Source: an uncultured Oscillospiraceae bacterium | GTDB lineage: Bacteria > Bacillota_A > Clostridia > Oscillospirales > Oscillospiraceae | Assembly: GCA_910584605.1 (NCBI GenBank) | Contig: CAJUAW010000015.1 | Coordinates: 1 to 31,018 of the forward strand | Reading direction: 5' to 3' | DNA length: 31,018 nt | Shown: in pieces, positions 7,885-15,492 of the stretch | How the letters are laid out: each line of letters opens with the position of its first letter | Position numbering within the stretch: position 1 is the stretch's first letter | Notes under the pieces: generated by a model | The model's input: the letters and a program-made list of their open reading frames with translations, nothing else | Database searches by the model: none | Told to the model about the DNA's origin: nothing | Position numbers and translations under genes: made by a program

Positions 7885-9468
7885 GTGTCCATTTTTGACC
7901 GTTTTGTTTCCACTGTGACGAATGGGACGAACGAACAGGAAAAAAATGCATTCCCTCCCACTCCCTACAGGCGGTTGCTTTCTGAGCTGGACACGGCTGG
8001 CGAGGACGCCAGGGAGGAATACCCCGATGACACCCAAACGGTCAATGATTTTGTCGCCCGATTGAAGGAGGTCTGCAAGGCCCGGCGCAAAAAGACATCG
8101 GAGCCAGTCAAGGCGGAGGCGCAGTTCATCCTGTCAGCCAACCGGATGCGGGCGTATGCCTGCCTGCTTCCCCCGGAAAACAACGGAGCCGAACTCACCC
8201 TGGAGGAGTTTCTGGACGACATGCACTACGAGGGCATTACGTACGGCATCTCCCAGGAGAGCCTCCAGCAGGAATTTGACCGCGGATATCTGCGCATCTT
8301 CCTGGCCGCCCAGGGCACGCCCCCCCGGGAGGGGGAGGACGGCAAGGTGACCGAGCTGTTCCAGCGGCGGGGGAACCAGCGCCTGGAGGTGCAGGACGAA
8401 ATGCAGGTGGACTTCCAGCAGGACATCCAGCTGCAGCCCATTCGAAAGGGGGCCGTGATCTGTCTGATCCGGCCCGCCAGGCCGGGGACCGACGGCATGG
8501 ATGTGACAGGGCAGACCCTTCCCTGTCCGCGGACCGTCAGCGCCCTGGTCCCCCAGGGGACGAACACCGCCATCGGCAGGGGCGGACAGGCGCTCACCGC
8601 CAGCGTAGACGGGCTCCTGTACATGGAGCAGGACCGGTTCTGCATCCATGAGCAGAACATCATTGACGGCGATCTGGACCAGTTTCAAGGGCTCCTCCAG
8701 ATCTCAGGGAACCTCTATATCGGCGGAAATGTGGACGGCGGGGCCGAGATCGAAGCCTCCGGCGACATTGTCATCAACGGCAAGCTGGGGCAGGCCCGGG
8801 TGACCTCCAAGGGCGGGACCATCCGGGTCCAGCAGGGCATCTACGGGAGCAGCGAAAAAACCTTTCTGAGCGCGGCCTGTCAGGTGCAGGCCCCGGTGAT
8901 GGAGTGGGCGGACATCGACGCCGGAGGCAGCGTGATTGCGGAGATGATTTCCAACTGCACCATTTGCTGCACCGGAACGGTCTGCGCCATGACCGGGCGC
9001 GGCATGATCGCGGGCACCCGAATCCAGGCGGGCGGCAGCGTCCTGTGCCAGCGGATCGGCAATCTGGCCGGTGACCTGAGCCGCTTTTCGGTGGGCTATC
9101 CTCCCCACTGTCCAGAGACCTGGAACCGGCTTAAAGCCGAGCTGGCGGAGGTGCAGTCCACTTTGAACAAGCTTTGGGCCACCATCTCCGACCTGCGGAA
9201 ACGGGGGAGCCGGATCTCGGATATGGAGAAGTCGGTGCTGGAGCAGCTGGTCGTGCAGCGGGACCTTTATGACGAAAGGCGGGAGTCTCTGACCGTCGAG
9301 CTGAACGTTTTAGACGAAATGCTGTCCAAAAAAAGCAACGGGAGAATCCAGTGCGAAAATCTGCACCCCGTCCTGGAGATTCAGATTGGCCGGCTGGCAG
9401 AAACAATTACGACGATGGAGGAAAACTGCAACATCCGCGCCGTCGAGAGCCGGATTTTCATCAAATAA
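7885..9468 (+). CDS. FapA family (DUF342) polymer-like beta-helix protein
   Basis: 527 residues from GTG 7885, preceded by GGGGG 6 bases upstream; an upstream ATG (7798) coincides with the transcription start and is rejected. Residues about 60-235 are the FapA N-terminal domain. Residues about 235-392 are repeated short Gly-rich strands (LQISGNLYIGGNVDGGAEIE, ASGDIVINGKLG, GTIRVQQGIYG, DIDAGGSVIAEMISNC, GTRIQAGGSVLCQRIG) typical of a right-handed beta helix. Residues about 408-480 are predicted coiled coil with alternating Leu/charged positions. Proteins of this family are cytoplasmic and linked to cell-surface, flagellar or two-component functions in other bacteria, but the exact role is unsettled. 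It forms a single-gene transcript closed by a perfect terminator. Confidence 0.88.
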   Translation: MSIFDRFVSTVTNGTNEQEKNAFPPTPYRRLLSELDTAGEDAREEYPDDTQTVNDFVARLKEVCKARRKKTSEPVKAEAQFILSANRMRAYACLLPPENNGAELTLEEFLDDMHYEGITYGISQESLQQEFDRGYLRIFLAAQGTPPREGEDGKVTELFQRRGNQRLEVQDEMQVDFQQDIQLQPIRKGAVICLIRPARPGTDGMDVTGQTLPCPRTVSALVPQGTNTAIGRGGQALTASVDGLLYMEQDRFCIHEQNIIDGDLDQFQGLLQISGNLYIGGNVDGGAEIEASGDIVINGKLGQARVTSKGGTIRVQQGIYGSSEKTFLSAACQVQAPVMEWADIDAGGSVIAEMISNCTICCTGTVCAMTGRGMIAGTRIQAGGSVLCQRIGNLAGDLSRFSVGYPPHCPETWNRLKAELAEVQSTLNKLWATISDLRKRGSRISDMEKSVLEQLVVQRDLYDERRESLTVELNVLDEMLSKKSNGRIQCENLHPVLEIQIGRLAETITTMEENCNIRAVESRIFIK

Positions 9469-9482
9469 GGGTACATTGGTGT

Positions 9483-9515
9483 GAAAATGTGCCGCCCATA
9501 GGGCGGCACATTTTC
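9483..9515. terminator. Bidirectional terminator between the FapA gene and the F420-ligase-like gene
   Basis: A perfect 15-base stem, GAAAATGTGCCGCCC (9483-9497) and its complement (9501-9515), around a 3-base loop with A/T runs on both sides. It serves both convergent genes. Confidence 0.92.
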
Positions 9516-10709
9516 TTATTCCGTGGTGTAATTGTCAAAATATCCCTGGATAAAGACCACCGGGGTGCCCTTGTCGCCGGAGCCGGAGGTCAGGTCGCAC
9601 AGGGAGCCGATCAGGTCGGTAAGGCGGCGGGGGGTGGTGCCCTCGGACACCATCTGGCCCACCAGGTCCCCGTCCTTCTTGTGGATGCGGTCCTTGATGG
9701 CCTCCTTCAGCGCCTCGCCGGACAGGTCAGCGAAATCGTTGTCGGCCAGATATTTCAGCTTCAGCTCGTTGGGGGTGCCCTCCAGGCCGGCGGTGTAGGC
9801 GGGGGAGACCACCGGGTCGGCCAGCTCCCAGATTTTCCCCACCGGGTCCTTGAAGGCGCCGTCGCCGTAGACCATGACCTCCACATGCTTACCGGTCTTC
9901 TCCAGCAGCCGCTTCTGGATGGCCTCTACCAGCCCCTGGCAGTCCCGGGGGAAGAGCTTCACCTGCTCCTCGGTGGCCTTGTTGGAGCCCAGCAGGCCGT
10001 ACTTCTCGTTGTACCCGCTGCCGTTGACCGAACGGATCAGGATATCGTCCAGGCCGTAGACCGACACCGCTCCGGCCTCCCGGAGCAGCCGCTTGGTGCG
10101 CTGGCGGGTGTGGATGTCGCAGCACAGGACGTGCTTGGTGTAGGGCAAGATGGCCCTGGGGTCGTTGGCAAAGATGATCTCCACCTCGGCTCCGCAGTCC
10201 TGAATCAGCTCCTGGTAGTAGGCCACGTAGTCCACCCCGGTGAAGGGGTGCTTCTCATAGCCGAACAGCTCCCGGTACTTCTCCAGGGTGAGGACGTCCT
10301 TGTAGGGGTCCACCCCCTTCGCGTCCAGGGCGTCGATGCTGACAAGGTGGTTGCCCACCTCGTCCGAGGGGTAGCTGAGCATGAGGACGATCTTGCTGCA
10401 CCCCTTGGCGATGCCCCGCAGGCAGATTGCAAACCGGTTGCGGCTGAGGATGGGGAAGATCACTCCCACCGTCTCCCCGCCCAGCTCGCTTCGAACATCG
10501 GCGGCGATCTGGTCCACCGTGGCGTAGTTGCCCTGGGCGCGGGCCACAATGGCCTCGGTCATGGCCACGATGTCCCGGTCCCGGATAGCAAAGCCGTCCT
10601 CCTCTGCCGCCTCCAGCAGAGAGCTGGTGACGATCTCCACCAGGTCGTCTCCGCTGCGGATGATGGGGGTGCGGATGCCCCGGGATACAGTACCGACCAT
10701 ACGGCTCAT
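9516..10709 (-). CDS. Coenzyme F420-0:L-glutamate ligase-like protein
   Basis: 397 residues resembling the CofE/FbiB-type gamma-glutamyl ligase family as found in Clostridia: RGIRTPIIRSGDDLVEIV, DRDIVAMTEAIVARAQGNYA, FPILSRNRFAICLRGIAKG, and a C-terminal VYGDGAFKDPVGKIWELADP segment. Characterised members add glutamate to F420-0 using GTP. Many anaerobic Firmicutes carry this longer relative without making F420, so a different amino- or carboxyl-group ligation is likely. No other F420 gene is in the window. AAGGAG precedes the ATG. The promoter region has a perfect 17-base palindrome just downstream of the -10, suggesting repression. The family call is firm, the reaction is not. Confidence 0.8.
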   Translation of the reverse strand: MSRMVGTVSRGIRTPIIRSGDDLVEIVTSSLLEAAEEDGFAIRDRDIVAMTEAIVARAQGNYATVDQIAADVRSELGGETVGVIFPILSRNRFAICLRGIAKGCSKIVLMLSYPSDEVGNHLVSIDALDAKGVDPYKDVLTLEKYRELFGYEKHPFTGVDYVAYYQELIQDCGAEVEIIFANDPRAILPYTKHVLCCDIHTRQRTKRLLREAGAVSVYGLDDILIRSVNGSGYNEKYGLLGSNKATEEQVKLFPRDCQGLVEAIQKRLLEKTGKHVEVMVYGDGAFKDPVGKIWELADPVVSPAYTAGLEGTPNELKLKYLADNDFADLSGEALKEAIKDRIHKKDGDLVGQMVSEGTTPRRLTDLIGSLCDLTSGSGDKGTPVVFIQGYFDNYTTE

Positions 10710-10741
10710 AAAGGAACACTCCTTGTTTTGATTTCATTTGC

Positions 10742-10758
10742 GTGGAACTACGTTCCAC
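10742..10758. promoter_or_regulatory. 17-base palindromic operator candidate
   Basis: GTGGAACTACGTTCCAC has 7-base arms with a 3-base centre. It lies at the predicted transcription start of the F420-ligase-like gene, a position typical of a repressor site. The arm spacing (GAAC-N3-GTTC) differs by one from the Gram-positive LexA box (GAAC-N4-GTTC). Confidence 0.6.
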
Positions 10759-10766
10759 AACATAGT

Positions 10767-10795
10767 ATGATAACACGATTTCGGCCGGTTGTAAA
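10767..10795 (-). promoter_or_regulatory. Promoter of the F420-ligase-like gene
   Basis: Minus strand: TTTACA (10795-10790), 17 bases, TATCAT (10772-10767). The palindromic operator candidate begins 8 bases downstream. Confidence 0.68.
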
Positions 10796-10826
10796 TATAA
10801 TTTTCCTGATTAACGCGGCAAAGCGG

Positions 10827-11129
10827 CTATTCCACCCCAAAGGAGGCGATGGCGTCCCGCATATTGCGCCACTGGTCCCGCATTTCCTCCAGCCGGGTCT
10901 GCCCCGTGGAGGTGATCCGATAATACTTCCGGTCCGGCCCGCCGCCGCCGGGGGCCATGTACCATTCGGTATACCCCTCCTTCCCCAGCCCCCGGAGGAG
11001 GGCGTAGATGGCGCTCTCCTGGGTGTCCGGGAAGGCTGCCCGCAGGGGGGTGAGCACCTCGTAGCCGTACTTGTCGCCCCCCGCCAGCAGTTGGAGCAGA
11101 CACAGCTCCAGCAGGTCCTTCTTCAGCAC
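10827..11129 (-). CDS. PadR-family transcriptional regulator
   Basis: 100 residues forming the compact PadR winged helix: LLELCLLQLLAGGDKYGYEV, AIYALLRGLGKEGY, then the wing PDRKYYRITSTGQTRLEEMR. The start is GTG 11129, whose codon overlaps the stop of the upstream DUF1700-type gene (GTGCTGA), with GGGGGTGG as ribosome site; an internal ATG is not needed. PadR proteins usually repress their own operon together with a neighbouring membrane or transport gene. The partner here is encoded first and the regulator second, the reverse of the commoner order. The ligand is unknown. Confidence 0.92.
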   Translation of the reverse strand: MLKKDLLELCLLQLLAGGDKYGYEVLTPLRAAFPDTQESAIYALLRGLGKEGYTEWYMAPGGGGPDRKYYRITSTGQTRLEEMRDQWRNMRDAIASFGVE

Positions 11130-11938
11130 AGGGCCACCCCCGTTCCGATGAGGCCAACCGCGCCGATGGGGATAATCCGAGCGAACAGGTAACCTTGCAG
11201 TTCAAAAACACCTCGAGCGGAAACATCCATGCTAGTCAGATGAAACTCCGCAAACCCAAAGATTGCCGCTGCAGTGACGCACAGGATATATAGGGCTAAC
11301 CACCGGCGGTCGTAGCATTTGGCAAGCACCAGCCCGGCCAAAGCAAGCAGGGCGCAGGCGGTCCCGCCTTCAATCAGCAGTTCACGCTGCACAATAATCT
11401 GCCACGGCGTGGGATTTCCCGCAGCTGTCTCGACCAGATGCGCCATCACTTGCGGGTCAAACAGATAGTAGGTCCATACCAATGTCACGATCCCCAGAAG
11501 GAGCACGACTGCCAGGGCAAAAATCAGCTTTTTAGGCAACAGGCCGCTCTTCTGCCCGTGCCGCCGGAACCAGTACAGGGACAGAGGCAGCCCTACCGCC
11601 ATCGTCCATACCGGGTACCACCACGCTTCTATCCCGTGTATGTACAGGCGGGTATGCGCCGTCCACGCCCATTTTGCCAGCAAAAACAGCCCAAAGGCCA
11701 GTATCGCGAATACTTTCAGCCACCGGCGATAGGTCGTCACATCGGTGAGCAGGTGGGCCGCCTGGACGGGTTCCCCCAGCTCCTCCACCAGTTTGGATTC
11801 GTCCCGCTCCTCCTGGAAAATCAGTTCCCGGTAGTCGGCAATGGCGTCCTCCGACTCCTGGGGCGGCAGACGCCACCGCACCGCCCGGCTGAATTGTTTC
11901 AAATACTGTTCACGGGTCAGGGACTTGGGATGCTTCAT
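11123..11938 (-). CDS. DUF1700/HAAS-type membrane protein
   Basis: 271 residues. The first 80 residues are a soluble helical domain (SLTREQYLKQFSRAVRWRLP, EDAIADYRELIFQEE, KLVEELGEPVQAAHLLTDV) of the type found in DUF1700/HAAS proteins. About six hydrophobic segments follow, from residue 78 to the end. Such proteins are habitually encoded beside PadR regulators, as here, with 7 bases of overlap. GGAGG lies 8 bases before the ATG. The biochemical role is unknown; members are suspected to act in envelope stress or signalling. Transcribed from a promoter containing a tandem 17-base repeat. Confidence 0.82.
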   Translation of the reverse strand: MKHPKSLTREQYLKQFSRAVRWRLPPQESEDAIADYRELIFQEERDESKLVEELGEPVQAAHLLTDVTTYRRWLKVFAILAFGLFLLAKWAWTAHTRLYIHGIEAWWYPVWTMAVGLPLSLYWFRRHGQKSGLLPKKLIFALAVVLLLGIVTLVWTYYLFDPQVMAHLVETAAGNPTPWQIIVQRELLIEGGTACALLALAGLVLAKCYDRRWLALYILCVTAAAIFGFAEFHLTSMDVSARGVFELQGYLFARIIPIGAVGLIGTGVALC

Positions 11939-11962
11939 ACATCATTCCTCCGTTCACTAATG

Positions 11963-11996
11963 TTAAAAATATAGTACTATTAAAAATATAATACTA
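11963..11996. repeat. Tandem 17-base repeat at the DUF1700-padR promoter
   Basis: TTAAAAATATAGTACTA (11963-11979) is followed directly by TTAAAAATATAATACTA (11980-11996), one difference. The right unit contains the -10 of the minus-strand promoter and the left unit lies just after it. A likely PadR autoregulatory operator; this is inference. Confidence 0.65.
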
Positions 11997-12016
11997 AGCT
12001 GTACGAACTTTGTCAA
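11988..12016 (-). promoter_or_regulatory. Promoter of the DUF1700-padR operon
   Basis: Minus strand: TTGACA (12016-12011), 17 bases, TATTAT (11993-11988). Its -35 is only 9 bases from the -35 of the divergent aldehyde dehydrogenase promoter. Confidence 0.78.
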
Positions 12017-12025
12017 GAGAAATTT

Positions 12026-12054
12026 TTGACGGTGGGGAATTTTTATGGTATGCT
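12026..12054 (+). promoter_or_regulatory. Promoter of the aldehyde dehydrogenase gene
   Basis: TTGACG (12026-12031), 17 bases, TATGCT (12049-12054). Transcription starts near 12061, right at the AAGGAGGG ribosome site, so the leader is very short. Confidence 0.75.
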
Positions 12055-12075
12055 GAAAAAAAGGAGGGACGCTCC

Positions 12076-13446
12076 ATGGATATCCAAGCGCTGGTCACAG
12101 CTCAGAGGGCCTATTTCAAGACCGGGGCCACCCTGCCCCTGTCCGCCCGCCGGGGAGCCTTACAGAGGCTGAGAGCGGCCATGAAAGCCCATGAGACGGA
12201 CATTACCGCCGCCCTCAAAGCCGACCTGAACAAGTCCCCCGCCGAGAGCTACATGTGCGAGGTGGGGCTCACCCTGTCGGAGCTGACCTTCGTGGAACGG
12301 CGGCTGGCCCGCTGGATGAAGGACCGGCCCCACCTCACCCCCCTGGCCCAATTCCCCGCCCGGAGCTTCACCGTCTCGGAGCCCTATGGGGTGGTGCTCA
12401 TCATGTCCCCCTGGAACTACCCCTTCCTGCTCACCATGGAGCCGCTGATCGGGGCCGTTGCCGCAGGCAACTGCTGCGTGGTCAAGCCCTCCGCCGACTC
12501 TCCCGCCGTTTCGGCGGTCATCCGGACCATTTTGGCGGAGTGCTTCCCCCCTGAGCTGGTGGCGGTGGTGGAGGGGGGCCGGGTGGAGAATCAGGCCCTC
12601 CTGGATCAGCGGTTCGACTACATCTTCTTCACCGGCGGGGCGGCGGTGGGCCGGGAGGTGATGGCGAAGGCGGCGGTCCACCTCACCCCCGTCACTCTGG
12701 AGCTGGGCGGGAAAAGCCCCTGCATTGTGGACAAAACCGCCCGGCTGGAGCTGGCCGCCAAGCGGCTGGTCTTCGGCAAGCTGCTCAACTGCGGCCAGAC
12801 CTGCGTGGCCCCGGACTACCTGCTCATCGACCGCCGGGTGAAGGACCGCTTCCTGGCGTATGTAAAGCGGTGGATCACCGTTCTGTACGGCTCCGACCCG
12901 CTGGACAACAAGGGCTATGTGCGCATGGTCAACCGGAAGCATTTTGACCGGGTGATGGGCCTCATCAATCCGGCTCAGGTGGTCTTCGGCGGCCAGGGGG
13001 ACCCGGCCGCGCTGGCAATCCAGCCCACGATCCTGGACCCGGTCTCGCCGGAGGACGCCGTCATGCAGGAGGAGATTTTCGGGCCGGTGCTCCCGGTCCT
13101 CACCTTTGACGCGGTCCAGGAGGCGCTGGACTTTGTCAATGCCCGCCCCCGTCCCCTGGCCCTTTACCTGTTCTCCCAGGACCGGGAGGTCCAGGAGCAG
13201 TTCCTGCGCCGGGCCTCCTCCGGCGGCGGGTGCATCAACGACACCATCATCCATCTGGCCACCAGCCGCATGGGCTTCGGCGGCGTGGGGGACAGCGGCA
13301 TGGGCAGCTACCACGGCAAAGCCAGCTTCGACGCCTTCTCCCACCGGAAGAGCATCGTCAAAAAATCCACCCTGGTGGACCTGCCCGTCCGGTACCCGCC
13401 CTATACCCGGACCAAAGCCAGGCTGCTGCGGCTGTTTCTGCGCTGA
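12076..13446 (+). CDS. Class-3 type (NAD(P)-dependent) aldehyde dehydrogenase
   Basis: 456 residues, the usual length of ALDH3/fatty-aldehyde dehydrogenases, which oxidise aldehydes to acids. Catalytic and cofactor features are visible: SPWNYPFLLTMEPLIGA with Asn114, VVKPS, the FFTGGAAVGREV nucleotide-binding segment, general base Glu209 in LELGGKSP, nucleophile Cys243 in GQTCVAPD, and EEIFGPVLPV. A positively charged, partly hydrophobic C-terminal tail (RTKARLLRLFLR) resembles the membrane-associating end of related enzymes. ATG 12076 has AAGGAGGG 8 bases upstream; an upstream in-frame start lies before the promoter. Single gene between a promoter and a perfect terminator. Likely role: detoxifying medium- or long-chain aldehydes. 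Confidence 0.92.
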   Translation: MDIQALVTAQRAYFKTGATLPLSARRGALQRLRAAMKAHETDITAALKADLNKSPAESYMCEVGLTLSELTFVERRLARWMKDRPHLTPLAQFPARSFTVSEPYGVVLIMSPWNYPFLLTMEPLIGAVAAGNCCVVKPSADSPAVSAVIRTILAECFPPELVAVVEGGRVENQALLDQRFDYIFFTGGAAVGREVMAKAAVHLTPVTLELGGKSPCIVDKTARLELAAKRLVFGKLLNCGQTCVAPDYLLIDRRVKDRFLAYVKRWITVLYGSDPLDNKGYVRMVNRKHFDRVMGLINPAQVVFGGQGDPAALAIQPTILDPVSPEDAVMQEEIFGPVLPVLTFDAVQEALDFVNARPRPLALYLFSQDREVQEQFLRRASSGGGCINDTIIHLATSRMGFGGVGDSGMGSYHGKASFDAFSHRKSIVKKSTLVDLPVRYPPYTRTKARLLRLFLR

Positions 13447-13483
13447 AAAAGGCCGTCCCGCCGAACAAGCGGGACGGCCTTTT
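13447..13483. terminator. Bidirectional terminator after the aldehyde dehydrogenase gene
   Basis: AAAAGGCCGTCCCGC (13447-13461) pairs perfectly with GCGGGACGGCCTTTT (13469-13483). It lies between the convergent aldehyde dehydrogenase and comFB genes and can serve both. Confidence 0.92.
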
Positions 13484-13486
13484 ATG

Positions 13487-13762
13487 TTACTCCCGTCCGT
13501 GCCGGGGGTTTTTGGAGACCATGACAGCTGCCTCGCTGATGGCCGCTACCACATCGGCCCGGGACTGCAGCTCATAGCTCTTCAGCTTGACCAGCAGCCG
13601 GCCTTGCCGGGTGGCTACGTAGTGGGGCGCCAGGTTGTTCAGGGTGTAGGCCACCACGTCCGACTTGCAGGCGTCGCAGGTGCAGCCGCCCTCCGCCGTC
13701 ATTACGGTATCCAGGTTTTGCAGGACAATGTCCTCCATCAGATTCTTATATTCGATCGCCAT
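13487..13762 (-). CDS. comFB: ComFB-like late competence protein
   Basis: 91 residues matching ComFB: YKNLMEDIVLQNLDTV, a Cys cluster CTCDACKSDVVAYTLNNLAP that probably binds metal, and HYVATRQGRLL. In Bacillus the gene lies in the comF operon, but its molecular role is not settled; related proteins have been linked to cyclic-dinucleotide binding. Here it stands alone. Two in-frame ATGs exist: AGGAGG is only 2 bases from the outer one (13768) but 8 from the inner (13762), so the inner is chosen. It has its own promoter and shares a terminator with the convergent aldehyde dehydrogenase gene. Confidence 0.87.
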   Translation of the reverse strand: MAIEYKNLMEDIVLQNLDTVMTAEGGCTCDACKSDVVAYTLNNLAPHYVATRQGRLLVKLKSYELQSRADVVAAISEAAVMVSKNPRHGRE

Positions 13763-13802
13763 CTCCATATCCTCCTTCTGTTTATGGCCTGGTTTCCCCT
13801 TT

Positions 13803-13831
13803 ATTATATTTCCTTCCAGTCGAAATTACAA
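13803..13831 (-). promoter_or_regulatory. Promoter of the comFB-like gene
   Basis: Minus strand: TTGTAA (13831-13826), 17 bases, perfect TATAAT (13808-13803). Confidence 0.7.
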
Positions 13832-13920
13832 TCCTTAATTTCCTTGAACCGGTATATTAAAAAACTTTGAACGTGTGTAAAGATTTTGTAAAAGCCCTAT
13901 GAAGTCTCCGCGGCCTCCGT

Positions 13921-13926
13921 TATAAT
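13921..13926 (+). promoter_or_regulatory. -10 element TATAAT ahead of the DUF1538 gene
   Basis: A consensus TATAAT about 30 bases before the chosen TTG start. No good -35 is visible at 16-18 bases. It overlaps the ATG at 13925, arguing against that codon as a start. Confidence 0.5.
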
Positions 13927-13957
13927 GGTAGTATCGCATGAAAAGGGGTGGCGGCCA

Positions 13958-15478
13958 TTGCGTCTCAATAAAAAGCTGGTCGAAAAGACCCAGGAATCCA
14001 TGGCCTCTGTGCTTCCCATCACGGCCATCGTCCTCCTGCTGTCCATTACCATTGCTCCGCTGGACCCCGGCACGCTGGTCCTGTTTCTCTTCGGGGCCAT
14101 CCTGCTGGTGGGCGGCATGGGACTGTTCACCCTGGGGGTGGACATGTCCATGATCCCCATGGGCGAGGGGGTGGGCTCTACCATCAGCAAGCACACGCGG
14201 CTCATCGTCCCCATCGCGGTCTACTTCCTGCTGGGCGTCCTCACCACCATGGCGGAGCCTGACCTTCAGGTGCTCTCCAAGCAGGTGTCCTCCATCAACA
14301 GCGCCGTGCTCATTATTACGGTGGCGGTGGGCGTGGGACTCTTTCTGGTGGCGGCTACGCTGCGGGTCCGGTGGGGCATCCCCCTGCGCCGGCTGCTACT
14401 GGTCCTCTACTTCGCCGTGTTCGCCCTGGCCTTTCTGGCTCCGGGGAATTTCATCCCCGTCTCCTTCGACTCCGGCGGCGTCACCACCGGGCCCATCACC
14501 GTCCCCTTCATCATGTCCCTGGGCCTGGGCATCGCCTCCACCCGCAGCGACAAAAATTCTGCCAGCGACAGCTTCGGCCTGATCTCTCTGTGCTCCATCG
14601 GGCCGATCCTGTGCGTGCTGCTGCTGGGCATTATCTACAAGCCTACGGAGGCGGCGCCCTCTGTCGGAGTCGTCCCTGACGTATCCACCACCGCCCGGGC
14701 CGCCCGGTATTTCGTGGAATCCTTTCCCACCTACCTGGAGGAGGTTGCAACCGCCCTCCTCCCCGTTGCGGGGCTGTTTCTGATCTTCCAGCTTCTGACC
14801 CGCCACTTCAAGCGCGGACAGATGCTGCGTATTGGAGCCGGCCTGCTGTATACATATCTGGGGCTGGTCCTGTTTCTCTGCGGTGTGAACGTGGGCTTTA
14901 TGCCCGCCGGCCAGCTGATCGGCGCAGCCATTGCGGAGGGCGGCGCCAAGTGGCTGCTGGTGCCTATCGGTATGCTGATTGGCTATTACATCGTCAAGGC
15001 GGAGCCCGCCGTCACCGTCCTCACCAAGCAGGTGGAGGAGGTATCCAACGGCTCCATCTCCCAGCGGGCCATGGGGCTGGCCATGTCTATCGGCGTATGC
15101 GTCTCGGTGGGGCTGGCCATGGTCCGGGTGCTCACCGGGCTGAACATCTTCTGGCTGCTCATCCCCGGCTATGCCGTCTCTCTGGGACTCACCTTTCTGG
15201 TACCCAGCATCTTCACCGGCATCGCCTTCGACTCCGGCGGCGTCGCCAGCGGACCCATGACCGCCACCTTCCTGCTCCCCTTCGCCCAGGGGGCCTGCCA
15301 GTCTCTGGGCGGCAATATGATGACCGACGCCTTTGGCATCGTGGCTATGGTGGCCATGACGCCCCTGGTTACCATCCAGGTGATGGGTCTGTCCAGCATA
15401 ATCCACCACAAGCTGGCCCGCCGCCGCCTGCGCTCCCGCATGGAGCGCGTGGAGGACGCCGTCCTCTACTTTGACTGA
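13958..15478 (+). CDS. DUF1538 family membrane protein with an internal duplication
   Basis: 506 residues with about 12 hydrophobic segments. Two halves repeat the same signatures roughly 250 residues apart: IPMGEGVG...AEPDLQVLSKQV and FDSGGVTTGP in the first, MPAGQLIG...AEPAVTVLTKQV and FDSGGVASGP in the second. This points to an inverted- or tandem-repeat transporter fold. The substrate is unknown. TTG 13958 is chosen: GGGGTGG lies 6 bases upstream, the protein then begins RLNKKLVEKTQESMASVLPI as the family does, and the alternative ATG 13925 overlaps a TATAAT. The next gene encodes a tandem P-II-like protein, suggesting a transporter controlled by a small signalling protein in the manner of AmtB-GlnK (inference). 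Confidence 0.85.
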   Translation: MRLNKKLVEKTQESMASVLPITAIVLLLSITIAPLDPGTLVLFLFGAILLVGGMGLFTLGVDMSMIPMGEGVGSTISKHTRLIVPIAVYFLLGVLTTMAEPDLQVLSKQVSSINSAVLIITVAVGVGLFLVAATLRVRWGIPLRRLLLVLYFAVFALAFLAPGNFIPVSFDSGGVTTGPITVPFIMSLGLGIASTRSDKNSASDSFGLISLCSIGPILCVLLLGIIYKPTEAAPSVGVVPDVSTTARAARYFVESFPTYLEEVATALLPVAGLFLIFQLLTRHFKRGQMLRIGAGLLYTYLGLVLFLCGVNVGFMPAGQLIGAAIAEGGAKWLLVPIGMLIGYYIVKAEPAVTVLTKQVEEVSNGSISQRAMGLAMSIGVCVSVGLAMVRVLTGLNIFWLLIPGYAVSLGLTFLVPSIFTGIAFDSGGVASGPMTATFLLPFAQGACQSLGGNMMTDAFGIVAMVAMTPLVTIQVMGLSSIIHHKLARRRLRSRMERVEDAVLYFD

Positions 15479-15492
15479 GAGGAGAGGGAACT

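Noticed and set aside
10742..10758. LexA/SOS box
   Set aside because: Arm spacing is GAAC-N3-GTTC, one base short of the Gram-positive LexA box, and the gene is not a known SOS gene.
9351..11192. A 613-codon open frame on the plus strand opposite the F420-ligase-like and PadR genes
   Set aside because: It mirrors GC-rich codons of the genes on the other strand, shows no recognisable domain, has low-complexity Gly/Val/His composition, and crosses two promoters and a terminator.
12160..13344. A 394-codon open frame opposite the aldehyde dehydrogenase gene
   Set aside because: Antisense shadow of a clearly conserved enzyme with intact catalytic residues on the plus strand; no ribosome site or domain.
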